Positions 52,347 through 60,491 of a stretch of DNA of 64,000 nucleotides are shown here, in pieces. Source of the DNA: Streptomyces sp. AC1-42W. Its GTDB lineage: Bacteria; Actinomycetota; Actinomycetes; Streptomycetales; Streptomycetaceae. How positions within the stretch are numbered: the stretch's first letter is position 1; each line of letters begins with the position of its first letter. The position numbers were made by a program, and so were the translations under genes. The notes under the pieces are model-generated. The model made no database searches, was not told the DNA's origin, and saw only the letters and a list, made by a program, of their open reading frames with translations. The DNA lies in the NCBI RefSeq assembly GCF_003248355.1, contig NZ_QKWY01000002.1, forward strand, positions 1,488,001 through 1,552,000. The letters run 5' to 3'.

Positions 52347-52389
52347 AGCATACATGTGGGGGCTGCCCGATCGGGCAGCCCCCACATGT
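52347..52389 (-). promoter_or_regulatory. nrdA promoter overlapping a perfect 38-bp palindrome
   Basis: Positions 52352-52389 form a perfect palindrome with 19-bp arms. On the minus strand it follows the symporter stop (52417) and can be its terminator. A TGTATGCT extended -10 (TATGCT, 52352-52347) starts at its edge, placing the nrdA start site near 52340 and the -35 region inside the palindrome. It may thus act as terminator and operator. Confidence 0.6.
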
Positions 52390-52416
52390 TGTGTCGTACG
52401 GTTCGGACGCAGCCGG

Positions 52417-54033
52417 TCAGTGGCCGCCCGGCGCCCCCGCGGTGGCCGGCGGGAGCTCGGCCTCGACGCCCGGATCGCCCGCGTCCGCGGTGTAGTCGGC
52501 CGGCGAGGTCTCGTCGATGCCGGCGGGCGCCTTGACGGCGTTCAGGACGAACGTCAGCACCACGGTGACCAGGACGTTCAGCGCGAAGGCGGTCAGTCCG
52601 ATGTAGCCGATCTCACCGAGGCCGGGGATCTCGTCGGATGAGCCGCCGAAGTGCTTCTGGGTCGGGCCGGCGACCCCGTACGCGGCGGCCGTGCCGTAGA
52701 TCATCCCGGCCGCCCAGCCGGCCAGCAGCGCCCAGCGGTGGAACCAGCGGGTGAACAGGCCGCCGACCAGGGCCGGCATCGTCTGGAGAATCCAGATCCC
52801 GCCGAGCAGCTGGAAGTTGATCGCGACCGTCTTGTCCATGGTGAGGACGAAGGCGAGCGCGCCGACCTTGACCAGCAGCGAGACCACCTTGGAGACCTTG
52901 GTCTCCTGCTCGGGCGTGGCGTCCGGCCTGAGGAAGTCCTTGTAGATGTTGCGGGTGAACAGGTTGGCCGCGGCGATGGACATGATCGCGGCCGGCACCA
53001 GGGCGCCGATGCCGATCGCGGCGAACGCCACCCCGGCGAACCAGTCGGGGAACATGTTCTCGAACAGCTGGGGGATGGCGAGCTGCCCGTTGTCCACGTC
53101 GACACCGGCCGCGATCGCCATGAAGCCGAGCAGCGCCAGCATGCCCAGCATCAGCGAGTAGAGCGGCAGGATGGTGGTGTTGCGGCGGATCACCTCACGG
53201 CTGCGGCTGGAGAGCGTCGCCGTGATGGAGTGCGGGTACATGAACAGGGCGAGCGCGGAGCCGAGCGCCAGCGTGGCGTACCCCCACTGCCCGGCCTCGG
53301 CGGGCACCAGACCGCCCTTGCCCGACTCGGTGAACTTGTCCTGGGCGGCGGCGAAGATGTCGTCGAAGCCGCCGAGTTCGATCGGGATGTAGATGACCGC
53401 CACCGCGATGACGAGGTAGATCAGCCCGTCCTTGACGAACGCGATCAGCGCGGGCGCCCGCAGCCCCGAGGAATAGGTGTACGCGGCGAGCACCGCGAAC
53501 GCGATGAGCAGCGGCAGGTCCTTGACGAACCAGTGGGTGTTCTCGCCGCCGCCGACGCCCATCACGTCCAGCACCGCCTGGATGCCGACGAGTTGCAGCG
53601 CGATGTACGGCATCGTGGCGAGGATGCCGGTGACCGCGACGGCCAGCGAGAGCCCCTTGGAGCCGAAGCGGCCGCGGACGAAGTCCGAGGTGGTGACGTA
53701 GCCGTGCTTGTGCGAGACCGACCACAGCCGCGGCAGGAAGGTGAAGATCAGCGGGTACACCAGGATGGTGTAGGGCACCGCGAAGAAGCCGGCCGCGCCC
53801 GCCGCGTAGATCGCCGCCGGGACCGCGACGAAGGTGTACGCGGTGTAGAGGTCGTCGCCGAGCAGGAACCAGGTCACCCAGGTGCCGAACGACCGTCCGC
53901 CCAGGCCCCATTCGTCGAGGCTGGCCTCGTTGGCGGCCCGGCGCCAGCGGGCGGCCATGAAGCCCATGACCGTGACGGCCACGAAGAAGAAGATGAAGAC
54001 GGCGAGCGCGACGCCGTTGACTCCGTCCGTCAT
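52417..54033 (-). CDS. Sodium:solute symporter, monocarboxylate permease type
   Basis: A 538-residue protein with about 13 transmembrane segments of the SSS family (SFGTWVTWFLLGDDLYTAYTFVAVPAAIY, LALFMYPHSITATLSSRSREVI). Pairing with a DUF3311 protein is typical of MctP-like carriers for acetate, pyruvate, lactate or similar acids. The start overlaps the DUF3311 gene by 4 nt (ATGA). The C-terminus is acidic. Confidence 0.87.
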   Translation of the reverse strand: MTDGVNGVALAVFIFFFVAVTVMGFMAARWRRAANEASLDEWGLGGRSFGTWVTWFLLGDDLYTAYTFVAVPAAIYAAGAAGFFAVPYTILVYPLIFTFLPRLWSVSHKHGYVTTSDFVRGRFGSKGLSLAVAVTGILATMPYIALQLVGIQAVLDVMGVGGGENTHWFVKDLPLLIAFAVLAAYTYSSGLRAPALIAFVKDGLIYLVIAVAVIYIPIELGGFDDIFAAAQDKFTESGKGGLVPAEAGQWGYATLALGSALALFMYPHSITATLSSRSREVIRRNTTILPLYSLMLGMLALLGFMAIAAGVDVDNGQLAIPQLFENMFPDWFAGVAFAAIGIGALVPAAIMSIAAANLFTRNIYKDFLRPDATPEQETKVSKVVSLLVKVGALAFVLTMDKTVAINFQLLGGIWILQTMPALVGGLFTRWFHRWALLAGWAAGMIYGTAAAYGVAGPTQKHFGGSSDEIPGLGEIGYIGLTAFALNVLVTVVLTFVLNAVKAPAGIDETSPADYTADAGDPGVEAELPPATAGAPGGH

Positions 54034-54284
54034 GCCGACGCACCCCCCTTGCGGGCGCGCTGGTCACGCTGCCACAGCTTGTACGCGATCATGGTGAGCA
54101 CGGTGGAGATCAGCACCCAGAGCATCTGGTACCAGTAGAAGAACGGGATGCCGATGAAGGCGGGGTCGGTCTTCGCGTACGAGCCCACCCAGAGCATCGC
54201 CACGAACGGCGCGACGAGACAGAGCGCGATGACCACTCTCATCGGTGTGACGACGGGTGGCTTTCCTTCTGGTTCCTCCGGCAT
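54030..54284 (-). CDS. DUF3311 small membrane protein
   Basis: An 84-residue protein with two transmembrane helices (VVIALCLVAPFVAMLWVGSYA and FFYWYQMLWVLISTVLTMIAY) and the signature DPAFIGIPFFYWYQ of DUF3311. It is the usual co-encoded partner of the downstream symporter and probably its accessory subunit. Translation of the two is coupled. Confidence 0.87.
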   Translation of the reverse strand: MPEEPEGKPPVVTPMRVVIALCLVAPFVAMLWVGSYAKTDPAFIGIPFFYWYQMLWVLISTVLTMIAYKLWQRDQRARKGGASA

Positions 54285-54402
54285 GGCGGTGTCTCCGTCC
54301 CCTCGTTGATCATCTGTGATGCGCAGGGAATCTAGGGGGAGGGCCCGGCAGGCGTCACCCCCTGTCGGGGCCGCCGTGCGGTGAACGGTCGTTACGGAAC
54401 GC

Positions 54403-54438
54403 CGAACGGCCCCCGGAGGTGGGTCCGGGGGCCGTTCG
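54403..54438. terminator. Terminator at the 3' end of dasR
   Basis: CGAACGGCCCCCGGA (54403-54417) pairs perfectly with 54424-54438 around a 6-nt loop, 22 bp beyond the dasR stop. Confidence 0.75.
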
Positions 54439-54459
54439 CAAGGACATGCGTGCGAGGGG

Positions 54460-55158
54460 TCAGTCCAGCGGCCGCTTGAGCCGGGCCACGAACTTGTAGC
54501 GGTCGCCGCGGTAGACGGAGCGCACCCACTCGACCGGCTCGCCCTGCTCGTCCAGCGAGTGCCGGGAGAGCATCAGCATCGGCAGGCCCACGTCCGTGCC
54601 GAGCAGTCCGGCCTCGCGCGGAGTGGCCAGCGAGGTCTCGATGGTCTCCTCGGCCTCCGCCAGCCGGACGTCGTACACCTCGGACAGCGCGGTGTAGAGA
54701 GAGGTGTACTTCACCAGCGAACGGCGCAGCGCCGGGAAGCGCTTGGCCGAGAGGTGGGTGGTCTCGATGGCCATCGGCTCACCGCTCGCCAGACGCAGGC
54801 GCTCGATGCGCAGGACGCGTCCGCCGGCGCTGATGTCGAGCAGCCCGGCGAGGGTGTCGTCGGCGGTGACGTAGCCGATGTCCAGGAGCTGCGAGGTGGG
54901 TTCGAGCCCCTGGGCGCGCATGTCCTCGGTGTACGAGGTGAGTTGCAGGGCCTGGGAGACCTTCGGCTTGGCGACGAAGGTGCCCTTGCCCTGAATGCGC
55001 TCCAGCCGGCCCTCGACGACCAGTTCCTGGAGCGCCTGGCGCACGGTGGTGCGCGAGGTGTCGAACTCCGCCGCCAGGGTCCGTTCCGGGGGAACGGGGG
55101 TACCTGGCGGCATGGTGTCCGTCATGTCGAGGAGATGTCGCTTCAGCCGGTAGTACTT
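54460..55158 (-). pseudogene. dasR: dasR, 3' part (codon 25 onward), cut off by IS insertion
   Basis: This 232-codon stretch encodes DasR from KYYRLKRHLLDM through the GntR winged helix (LAAEFDTSRTTVRQALQELV, GKGTFVAKP) and the UTRA ligand domain to RYKFVARLKRPLD. DasR represses chitin and GlcNAc genes and is released by GlcN-6-P or GlcNAc-6-P. The natural start and first 24 codons lie beyond the IS at 56842-56912. The frame continues open into the IS left end to a GTG at 55332, which would give a 290-residue chimera with 58 foreign residues, but that GTG has no ribosome site. Function is therefore doubtful. Confidence 0.9.
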
Positions 55159-55159
55159 A

Positions 55160-55191
55160 GTGGTCGGCTCCGTAAGTCCTTCGGGGGTTGA
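55160..55191 (+). repeat. IS left terminal inverted repeat
   Basis: 32 bp, perfect reverse complement of 56807-56838. Confidence 0.95.
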
Positions 55192-55222
55192 CTTCGGATC
55201 CGGCGTTGTGCCTGGTAGTGGG

Positions 55223-55552
55223 TCAGATGTCGACTGCAGCGATGTGGAGCTCGCAGGCGCAGTCGAGCGCCTCCGCGGGGGTGCCGGTGGGGCTGCCGGT
55301 GGGCAGCAGGGAGTCTTCGTAGCGGTCGCCACTGGCGTAGTAGGGGGCGAAGCCCCACCTCTTGCTGACGGTGCCGGTGTAGCGCAGTCGCATCAGCTTG
55401 ACCCGTTCGCCGTCGGCCAGTTCGGCCTCCACGTAGGCGAACGCTCCGCGGTGTCGGACATGCAACTGCGCAATCTGGGGCCAGACGGCGCGGGCCTGCT
55501 CGCCGAGGCGGGCTTCCAGCGAGAGGCGGGTGTGTTCCGAGGGCGTGGGCAT
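55223..55552 (-). CDS. IS accessory ORF of unknown function
   Basis: A 109-residue ORF inside the insertion sequence, opposite to the transposase. It has the globular-looking sequence FAYVEAELADGERVKLMRLRYTG, YASGDRYEDSLLPTGSPTG and ALDCACELH at its end. I recall similar small proteins scattered through Streptomyces genomes but no assigned function. An ATG three codons upstream (55561) is an alternative start. It could be a passenger or a transposition modulator. Confidence 0.65.
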   Translation of the reverse strand: MPTPSEHTRLSLEARLGEQARAVWPQIAQLHVRHRGAFAYVEAELADGERVKLMRLRYTGTVSKRWGFAPYYASGDRYEDSLLPTGSPTGTPAEALDCACELHIAAVDI

Positions 55553-55639
55553 GGCGCCCATCCTGCCCGAGGGGCCACGGACCGGATACGGCAAGCTTCG
55601 GCCTGTTGTGATCCACTTCTCCGGATTGGCCCGCCTGCA

Positions 55640-56806
55640 TTGCCTGTTGCCGTCGCCCGCACGATCACCCTGCGCGCCGCCGAGCGCGAGCGACTGAAGC
55701 TGATGGCCTACGGCCACAAGACCGAGTACCGGCTGCGGATGCGCGCGCAGGTGGTGCTGCACGCGGCGCGCGGACGCGCCAACGCGCGCATCGCCCGGGA
55801 GACGGGTCTGCATCTGGACACGGTCCGCCGCTGGCGCGGCCGGTTCGCCGAGCACGGGCTCGCCGGGCTGGGCGACCTCGACCGGTCGGGCAGGCCCCCC
55901 TCGTTCACCGCGCTCCAGGCCGCCCAGGTCAAGGCTCTGGCCTGCCGGCTGCCCGCCGAGACAGGGGTGCCGCTGGCGCGTTGGTCGTGCCCGGAGCTTG
56001 CCCGCGAAGTCGTCGCCCGGTCCATCGCCAGCTCGATCTCCGCCTCCACTGTCCGTCGCTGGCTGGGCGACGACGCGATCAAACCGTGGCAGTACCAATC
56101 CTGGATCTTCGTCACCGACCCGGACTTCCGCCCGAAGGCCGAGCGTGTACTGGACCTGTATGCCCGTACCTGGCGGGGCGTCCCGCTCGGCGACGACGAG
56201 TACGTCATCAGCGCGGACGAGAAGACCTCCATCCAGGCCCGCTGCCGCTGTCATCCGACCCTGCCGCCCGGCCGGGCCCGCGCGATGCGCGTGAACCACA
56301 CCTACCGGCGCGGCGGCGCCCTGGCCTACCTGGCCGCCTACGACGTCCACTCCGCGAAAGTGTCCGGCCGCTGCGAGCCGACCACCGGCATCACCCCGTT
56401 CATGAACCTGGTCACCCAGGTCATGACCCGCGAGCCCTACGCCAGCGCGAAACGCGTGTTCTGGATCGTCGACAACGGCTCCTCCCACCGCGGCAAGAAG
56501 GCCGCCGACCGACTGTCGGACGCGTTCCCGAACGCGGTCCTGGTCCACACCCCGGTGCACGCCTCCTGGCTGAACCAAGTGGAAATCTACTTCTCCGTCG
56601 TCCAGCGCAAGGTCGTCTCGCCCAACGACTTCACCGACCTCACCCAGGTCACAGACCGGCTCCGAGAATTCGAAGACCGCTACAACGCCACGGCACAGCC
56701 GTTCCAGTGGAAGTTCACCACCTCCGACCTGGACGATCTGCTGGCCAGACTCGACCAGCACCCCGCCGGCCGACACGAAGAATCCTCCGCCGCCCCGGCA
56801 CCATGA
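55640..56806 (+). CDS. IS630-family DDE transposase
   Basis: An approximately 388-residue transposase. The N-terminal HTH region is ANARIARETGLHLDTVRRWR. The catalytic triad is visible as ISADEKTS (first Asp), WIVDNGSSH (second Asp) and SWLNQVEIYFS (Glu), as in IS630/mariner enzymes. The frame is intact from a TTG at 55640 to the stop next to the right inverted repeat, so the element may be active. The true start could be a later codon such as the ATG of MAYGHKTEY. Confidence 0.9.
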   Translation: MPVAVARTITLRAAERERLKLMAYGHKTEYRLRMRAQVVLHAARGRANARIARETGLHLDTVRRWRGRFAEHGLAGLGDLDRSGRPPSFTALQAAQVKALACRLPAETGVPLARWSCPELAREVVARSIASSISASTVRRWLGDDAIKPWQYQSWIFVTDPDFRPKAERVLDLYARTWRGVPLGDDEYVISADEKTSIQARCRCHPTLPPGRARAMRVNHTYRRGGALAYLAAYDVHSAKVSGRCEPTTGITPFMNLVTQVMTREPYASAKRVFWIVDNGSSHRGKKAADRLSDAFPNAVLVHTPVHASWLNQVEIYFSVVQRKVVSPNDFTDLTQVTDRLREFEDRYNATAQPFQWKFTTSDLDDLLARLDQHPAGRHEESSAAPAP

Positions 56807-56838
56807 TCAACCCCCGAAGGACTTACGGAGCCGACCAC
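56807..56838 (-). repeat. IS right terminal inverted repeat
   Basis: 32 bp, perfect reverse complement of 55160-55191. It begins at the base after the transposase stop codon. Confidence 0.95.
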
Positions 56839-56912
56839 TTAGGGACACGCGCGGTCCGCGTACCGGCTCCCGCGCCCGTCTCACTGTCCGTACTTCCCCC
56901 GTCGGCACCCAT
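56823..56912 (-). pseudogene. dasR: dasR, 5' fragment (codons 1-24)
   Basis: From ATG 56912 the frame encodes MGADGGSTDSET...RTARVP, ending with the same RTARVP that precedes KYYRL in known DasR proteins. The next codon runs into the IS repeat, adding KWSAP and a stop at 56825-56823, so only a 29-residue peptide is made. Joining codon 24 to the AAG at 55158 restores 256 codons, close to the 254 of S. coelicolor DasR. Confidence 0.9.
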
Positions 56913-57058
56913 GGCCCGCCTCCCCGACTGCTGCGTTGCTGCCGTCACCGGCTCCTCCGTCTGTCGCGGCTCACATGGTGACACGGTCCCGTCACGGCTG
57001 GTCGCCCTCCCTCAGGTGTCGGTCCTATAACGGACGCGAGTGCACTTCTTATACACCC

Positions 57059-57110
57059 TTGACACCCCTAAAGGTCTAGGCCAAGCTCCCGGTAACTGGT
57101 CTAAACCATT
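57059..57110 (+). promoter_or_regulatory. dasA promoter with two dre (DasR) sites
   Basis: ACTGGTCTAAACCATT (57095-57110) matches 14 of 16 bases of the established dre consensus, and AAAGGTCTAGGCCAAG (57070-57085) is a weaker match. A -35 TTGACA (57059-57064) lies just upstream, with CAAGCT (57082-57087) as a poor -10, so the weaker site covers the promoter. DasR binding would block dasA. Confidence 0.8.
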
Positions 57111-57194
57111 AAAGACCAGGTCCCAGCCCCAGAGGTACTCGTCGACGTTTTCGCGCGGTGGGGAGGGGGTTGCAACATCCCTGAGGAGGGTGGC

Positions 57195-58496
57195 GTGAAG
57201 CGCAAGCTCATCGCGGCGATCGGTGTCGCGGGCATGTTGGTTTCTGTTGCGGCGTGTGGTGGCTCCGACAGCAAGGAGTCGTCGAAGGACCCGAAGGACC
57301 GCAAGGAAGACCTGACTGTCTGGCTCATGGGCGAGGCCCAGACGACCTGGCCCGAGCTGGTCAAGGACGTCAACGCCCAGTTCAAGAAGAAGTACCCGAA
57401 CGTCAACGTCAAGGTGCAGTACCAGGGCTGGGCCGACAAGGTCAAGAAGCTCGACACCGCGCTCGGCGGCGACAAGTTCCCGGACGTTGTCGAGCTCGGC
57501 AACACCGAGACGATGCAGTACATCCTCAATGGTGCTCTCGGCGAGATCGACCCCTCGAAGTACGAGAACTCCGACACGTGGATCAAGGGCCTCAAGGACA
57601 CCTGCTCCTACGAGGGCAAGATCTACTGCGTGCCCTACTACGCCAGTGCCCGCCTGGCGGTCTACAACAAGGACATGCTGAAGGACGCCACCGGCAGCGA
57701 CGCCCTTCCGCAGACCGAGGACGAGTTCCTCAAGGCCATGGACAAGGTCCAGGCCAAGCTGGCGAAGAAGGACAAGCGCGCTTCGTCCCTCTACTACCCC
57801 GGTCGTTACTGGTACGCCGCGATGTCCTACGTCGCTGCTGAGGGCGGCCAGATCGCCAAGTACGACGAGGGTGCGAAGGAGTGGAAGGCCTCGCTCTCCA
57901 CCCCGGAGGCGCAGAAGGGCATCCAGCACTTCATCGACCTGGTCAAGAAGTACAACAAGGCCGACCAGACGAAGGACGAGCAGGACCACGCCAACGTCAT
58001 GGCCAACGAGAAGGCCGCGGTCATCTACGGCCAGGCCTGGGAGGCCGGCAGCGTCACCACGGGCGAGAACGGCAACCCGAAGCTCGAGGGCAAGATCGGA
58101 ACGGCCGGCATGCCCGGCCCGAACGGCAAGGCGCTCCCGTCCTTCATCGGTGGCTCGGACCTCGCGACCATCTCCAAGTCGAAGGTCCAGGACCTCGGCC
58201 AGGAGTGGATCTCGCTCTTCACGAACGCGAAGTCCATGGAGGTCCTCGCGTCGAAGAACATCCTCCCGAACAACGAGAAGCAGCTTGAGCCGCTGAAGGC
58301 CAAGCCGGAGACGGCCGCCATCGCCAACGCGGTGCCGGACGCCTGGTTCACGCCGATCGCGCCGGGCTGGGCCTCCATCGAGAAGGAGGAGATCCTGCAG
58401 AACATGCTGCTCTCGGTCCTCAAGGGGACGTCCGTCGCCGACGCCACGAAGAAGGCCGACGGCGAGATCGACGCGCTGATCAACAAGAAGGCCTGA
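57195..58496 (+). CDS. dasA: Chitobiose/GlcNAc ABC transporter, substrate-binding lipoprotein
   Basis: A 433-residue solute-binding lipoprotein. The signal ends in VSVAAC with lipid-modified Cys21, then a charged linker SKESSKDPKDRKED and a family 1 binding protein fold (LTVWLMGEAQTTW, QYQGWADKVKKLD, PYYASARLAVYNKD). In S. coelicolor DasA binds N,N'-diacetylchitobiose for the DasBC permease. GTG 57195 follows GAGGAGGG. dre sites control transcription, and a hairpin separates it from dasB. Confidence 0.95.
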   Translation: MKRKLIAAIGVAGMLVSVAACGGSDSKESSKDPKDRKEDLTVWLMGEAQTTWPELVKDVNAQFKKKYPNVNVKVQYQGWADKVKKLDTALGGDKFPDVVELGNTETMQYILNGALGEIDPSKYENSDTWIKGLKDTCSYEGKIYCVPYYASARLAVYNKDMLKDATGSDALPQTEDEFLKAMDKVQAKLAKKDKRASSLYYPGRYWYAAMSYVAAEGGQIAKYDEGAKEWKASLSTPEAQKGIQHFIDLVKKYNKADQTKDEQDHANVMANEKAAVIYGQAWEAGSVTTGENGNPKLEGKIGTAGMPGPNGKALPSFIGGSDLATISKSKVQDLGQEWISLFTNAKSMEVLASKNILPNNEKQLEPLKAKPETAAIANAVPDAWFTPIAPGWASIEKEEILQNMLLSVLKGTSVADATKKADGEIDALINKKA

Positions 58497-58512
58497 GCCT
58501 TCTGATCGCCAG

Positions 58513-58541
58513 GCGGGGGCCCGGCACAGCCGGGCCCCCGC
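58513..58541 (+). terminator. Attenuating hairpin between dasA and dasB
   Basis: GCGGGGGCCCGGC (58513-58525) pairs perfectly with 58529-58541 around a 3-nt loop, followed by CCTTTT. It would let more dasA than dasBC mRNA be made, matching the greater need for binding protein. Confidence 0.75.
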
Positions 58542-58608
58542 TCCTTTTGCACAAGAACACCGCATTTTCCGGGGCCCTCCCCGGACCCGCGATTGGAAGG
58601 TCAGCCAC

Positions 58609-59622
58609 GTGACTGCCGCCGATACCAAGGCCGCCGGGCCACCGGTCCCTGTACCACGTGATCCGAAGGCGGACGGGGGCCCGCTGTCCGAGCAGGGCGG
58701 CAACGGCCCCCTCAAGCAGAAGAGGAAGCGGAAGAAGGGCGAACTGCTGCCCTATCTGCTGATCCTCCCGGCGATCGTGGCGATCGCCGCCGTCTATCTC
58801 TACCCACTCGCCAAGACCGTCATCATGTCCTTCCAGGACATGGGCCGGCGTGAGCTGTGGACCGGAGATCCCGCACCCTGGGTCGGCTTCGACCAGTTCA
58901 CCAACATCCTCGGTGACTCCGAGTTCTGGTGGGTGACCTTCCGTACCGTCGTCTTCATGGCCGTCTGCGTGACGCTCACCATGGGCATCGGCCTGCTGAT
59001 CTCCCTGCTGATGCGCCGGCTGTCCAACTGGGTGCGGCTCGTCCTGACCTTCTGCCTCATCGCCGCCTGGGCGATGCCGCTGATGGTCGCCGCCTCCATC
59101 TTCCGGTTCATGGCCGACTCCGACTACGGCCTCATCAACACCCTCATCGCGAAGGTCGTCGGTGAGGACTGGCTCGGCCACAACTGGTACCTGGACCCGG
59201 TCCAGGGCTTCGGGATCATCACCCTGCTGGTGGTCTGGGGTGCCATCCCCTTCGTGGTCGTCACCCTGTACGCCGCCCTCACCCAGGTCCCCCAGGAACT
59301 GGAGGAGGCCGCCTCCCTCGACGGCGCGACCAGCTTCGGCATCTTCCGCTACGTGACCTGGCCGGTCATCAAGCCGGTGTTCAGCATGGTCGCCACGCTG
59401 TCGGTGATCTGGGACTTCAACGTCTTCGGCCAGATCTGGCTGCTGCGCGGCAACAAGCCCGAGCCCGAGTACGAGACCCTCGGCCTCTACTCCTACTCGA
59501 AGGCCTTCGAGTCCACCTCCTTCAGCCAGGGCACCGCGATCGCCCTGATCACGGTGCTCCTGCTGTCCGCGGTGGCCGTGTACTACCTGCGCCAGCTCAT
59601 GAAGACGGGAGAGGTCGAATGA
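58609..59622 (+). CDS. dasB: Chitobiose ABC transporter permease DasB
   Basis: A 337-residue inner-membrane permease with six predicted helices after a basic N-terminal tail (KQKRKRKKGE). The EAA loop reads ELEEAASLDGATSFGIFRYVTWPVI (about residues 225-250), the site that contacts the shared ATPase MsiK, encoded elsewhere. It starts with GTG and overlaps dasC by 4 nt. Confidence 0.94.
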   Translation: MTAADTKAAGPPVPVPRDPKADGGPLSEQGGNGPLKQKRKRKKGELLPYLLILPAIVAIAAVYLYPLAKTVIMSFQDMGRRELWTGDPAPWVGFDQFTNILGDSEFWWVTFRTVVFMAVCVTLTMGIGLLISLLMRRLSNWVRLVLTFCLIAAWAMPLMVAASIFRFMADSDYGLINTLIAKVVGEDWLGHNWYLDPVQGFGIITLLVVWGAIPFVVVTLYAALTQVPQELEEAASLDGATSFGIFRYVTWPVIKPVFSMVATLSVIWDFNVFGQIWLLRGNKPEPEYETLGLYSYSKAFESTSFSQGTAIALITVLLLSAVAVYYLRQLMKTGEVE

Positions 59623-60482
59623 GCACCACGACCGACACACCACAGGTCCTGCGCCCGGACCGCAAGAACACCCGCTTCGGGCTCAACGTCCTCGGCCTCG
59701 TCATCTCGGCCGTCATGGTCTTCCCGGTCTACTGGCTGGTCGTCAGCGCCCTGCGGCCCAGCCGCGAGATCCGCTCGTACGACCAGACACTGTGGCCCTC
59801 CTCGTTCACCTTCGACAACTTCGTCAAGGCCACCGAGCAGCCGAACTTCTACACCGCGATCCAGTCCAGCCTGATCGTCTCCATCACCGCCGTCGTCGGT
59901 GGCATGATCATCGCCACCCTGGCGGCCCTGGCCATCGGCCGGTTCCGCTTCTTCGGCCGCAAGTCCCTGGTCCTCATCCTCATCCTGGTCCAGATGCTGC
60001 CGCCGACGGCGATGCTCATCCCGATCTACGCCCAGCTCAACGCCATGGGCGGCATCGACGAGTACTGGAGCCTGATCGTCGTCTACCTGGTCTCCACCCT
60101 GCCGTTCGCGACGATCATGATCCGCGGCTTCGTGGTGAACATCCCGGTGGAGCTGGAGGAGTCCGCCATGGTGGACGGCTGCACCCGCTTCGGCGCCTTC
60201 CGCCGCGTGATCCTCCCGCTGCTGGCGCCCGGCCTCGCCGCCGCCTCGATCTTCGCGCTCGTGAACGCGTGGAACGAGTACCTCTTCGCCTACATCCTGA
60301 TCAACGACAACTCCAAGTACACGCTCAACGTGTGGCTGATGACGTTCACCAGTGAGCGCGGTACGGACTACGGTGCCCTGATGGCGGCGTCGACCATGAT
60401 CGCCCTTCCGGTCGTCATCTTCTTCATGTTCGTGCAGAAGAAGATGGCCGCGGGTCTCACCTCCGGCGCCGTGAAGGGATAA
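59619..60482 (+). CDS. dasC: Chitobiose ABC transporter permease DasC
   Basis: A 287-residue permease with six helices. The EAA loop is ELEESAMVDGCTRFGAFRRVILP (about residues 181-203). ATG 59619 overlaps the dasB stop (ATGA), so DasB and DasC are made in equal amounts. The GH3 glycosidase gene follows after 9 nt, probably on the same transcript. Confidence 0.94.
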   Translation: MSTTTDTPQVLRPDRKNTRFGLNVLGLVISAVMVFPVYWLVVSALRPSREIRSYDQTLWPSSFTFDNFVKATEQPNFYTAIQSSLIVSITAVVGGMIIATLAALAIGRFRFFGRKSLVLILILVQMLPPTAMLIPIYAQLNAMGGIDEYWSLIVVYLVSTLPFATIMIRGFVVNIPVELEESAMVDGCTRFGAFRRVILPLLAPGLAAASIFALVNAWNEYLFAYILINDNSKYTLNVWLMTFTSERGTDYGALMAASTMIALPVVIFFMFVQKKMAAGLTSGAVKG

Positions 60483-60491
60483 CGCCGCCCC

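Larger units (their letters stand above)
55160..56838 (+). mobile_element. IS630-family insertion sequence inside dasR
   Basis: A 1,679-bp element bounded by perfect 32-bp inverted repeats (55160-55191 and 56807-56838) starting GTGGTCGGCTCCGTAAGTCC. TTA stands on both sides (55157-55159 and 56839-56841), fitting the TA target duplication of IS630/Tc1 elements. It carries a DDE transposase on the plus strand and a small ORF on the minus strand. The element is longer than the usual about 1.1-1.2 kb because of that second ORF. The left half, outside the transposase, is 480 bp. Confidence 0.95.

Noticed and set aside
52390..52416. NrdR boxes upstream of nrdA
   Set aside because: ACACAACATGTGG resembles part of an NrdR box, but two full, properly spaced boxes are not present.
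55223..56776. A 517-codon minus-strand frame covering the transposase
   Set aside because: Only its last 109 codons look like a protein; the rest is antisense to the intact DDE transposase.
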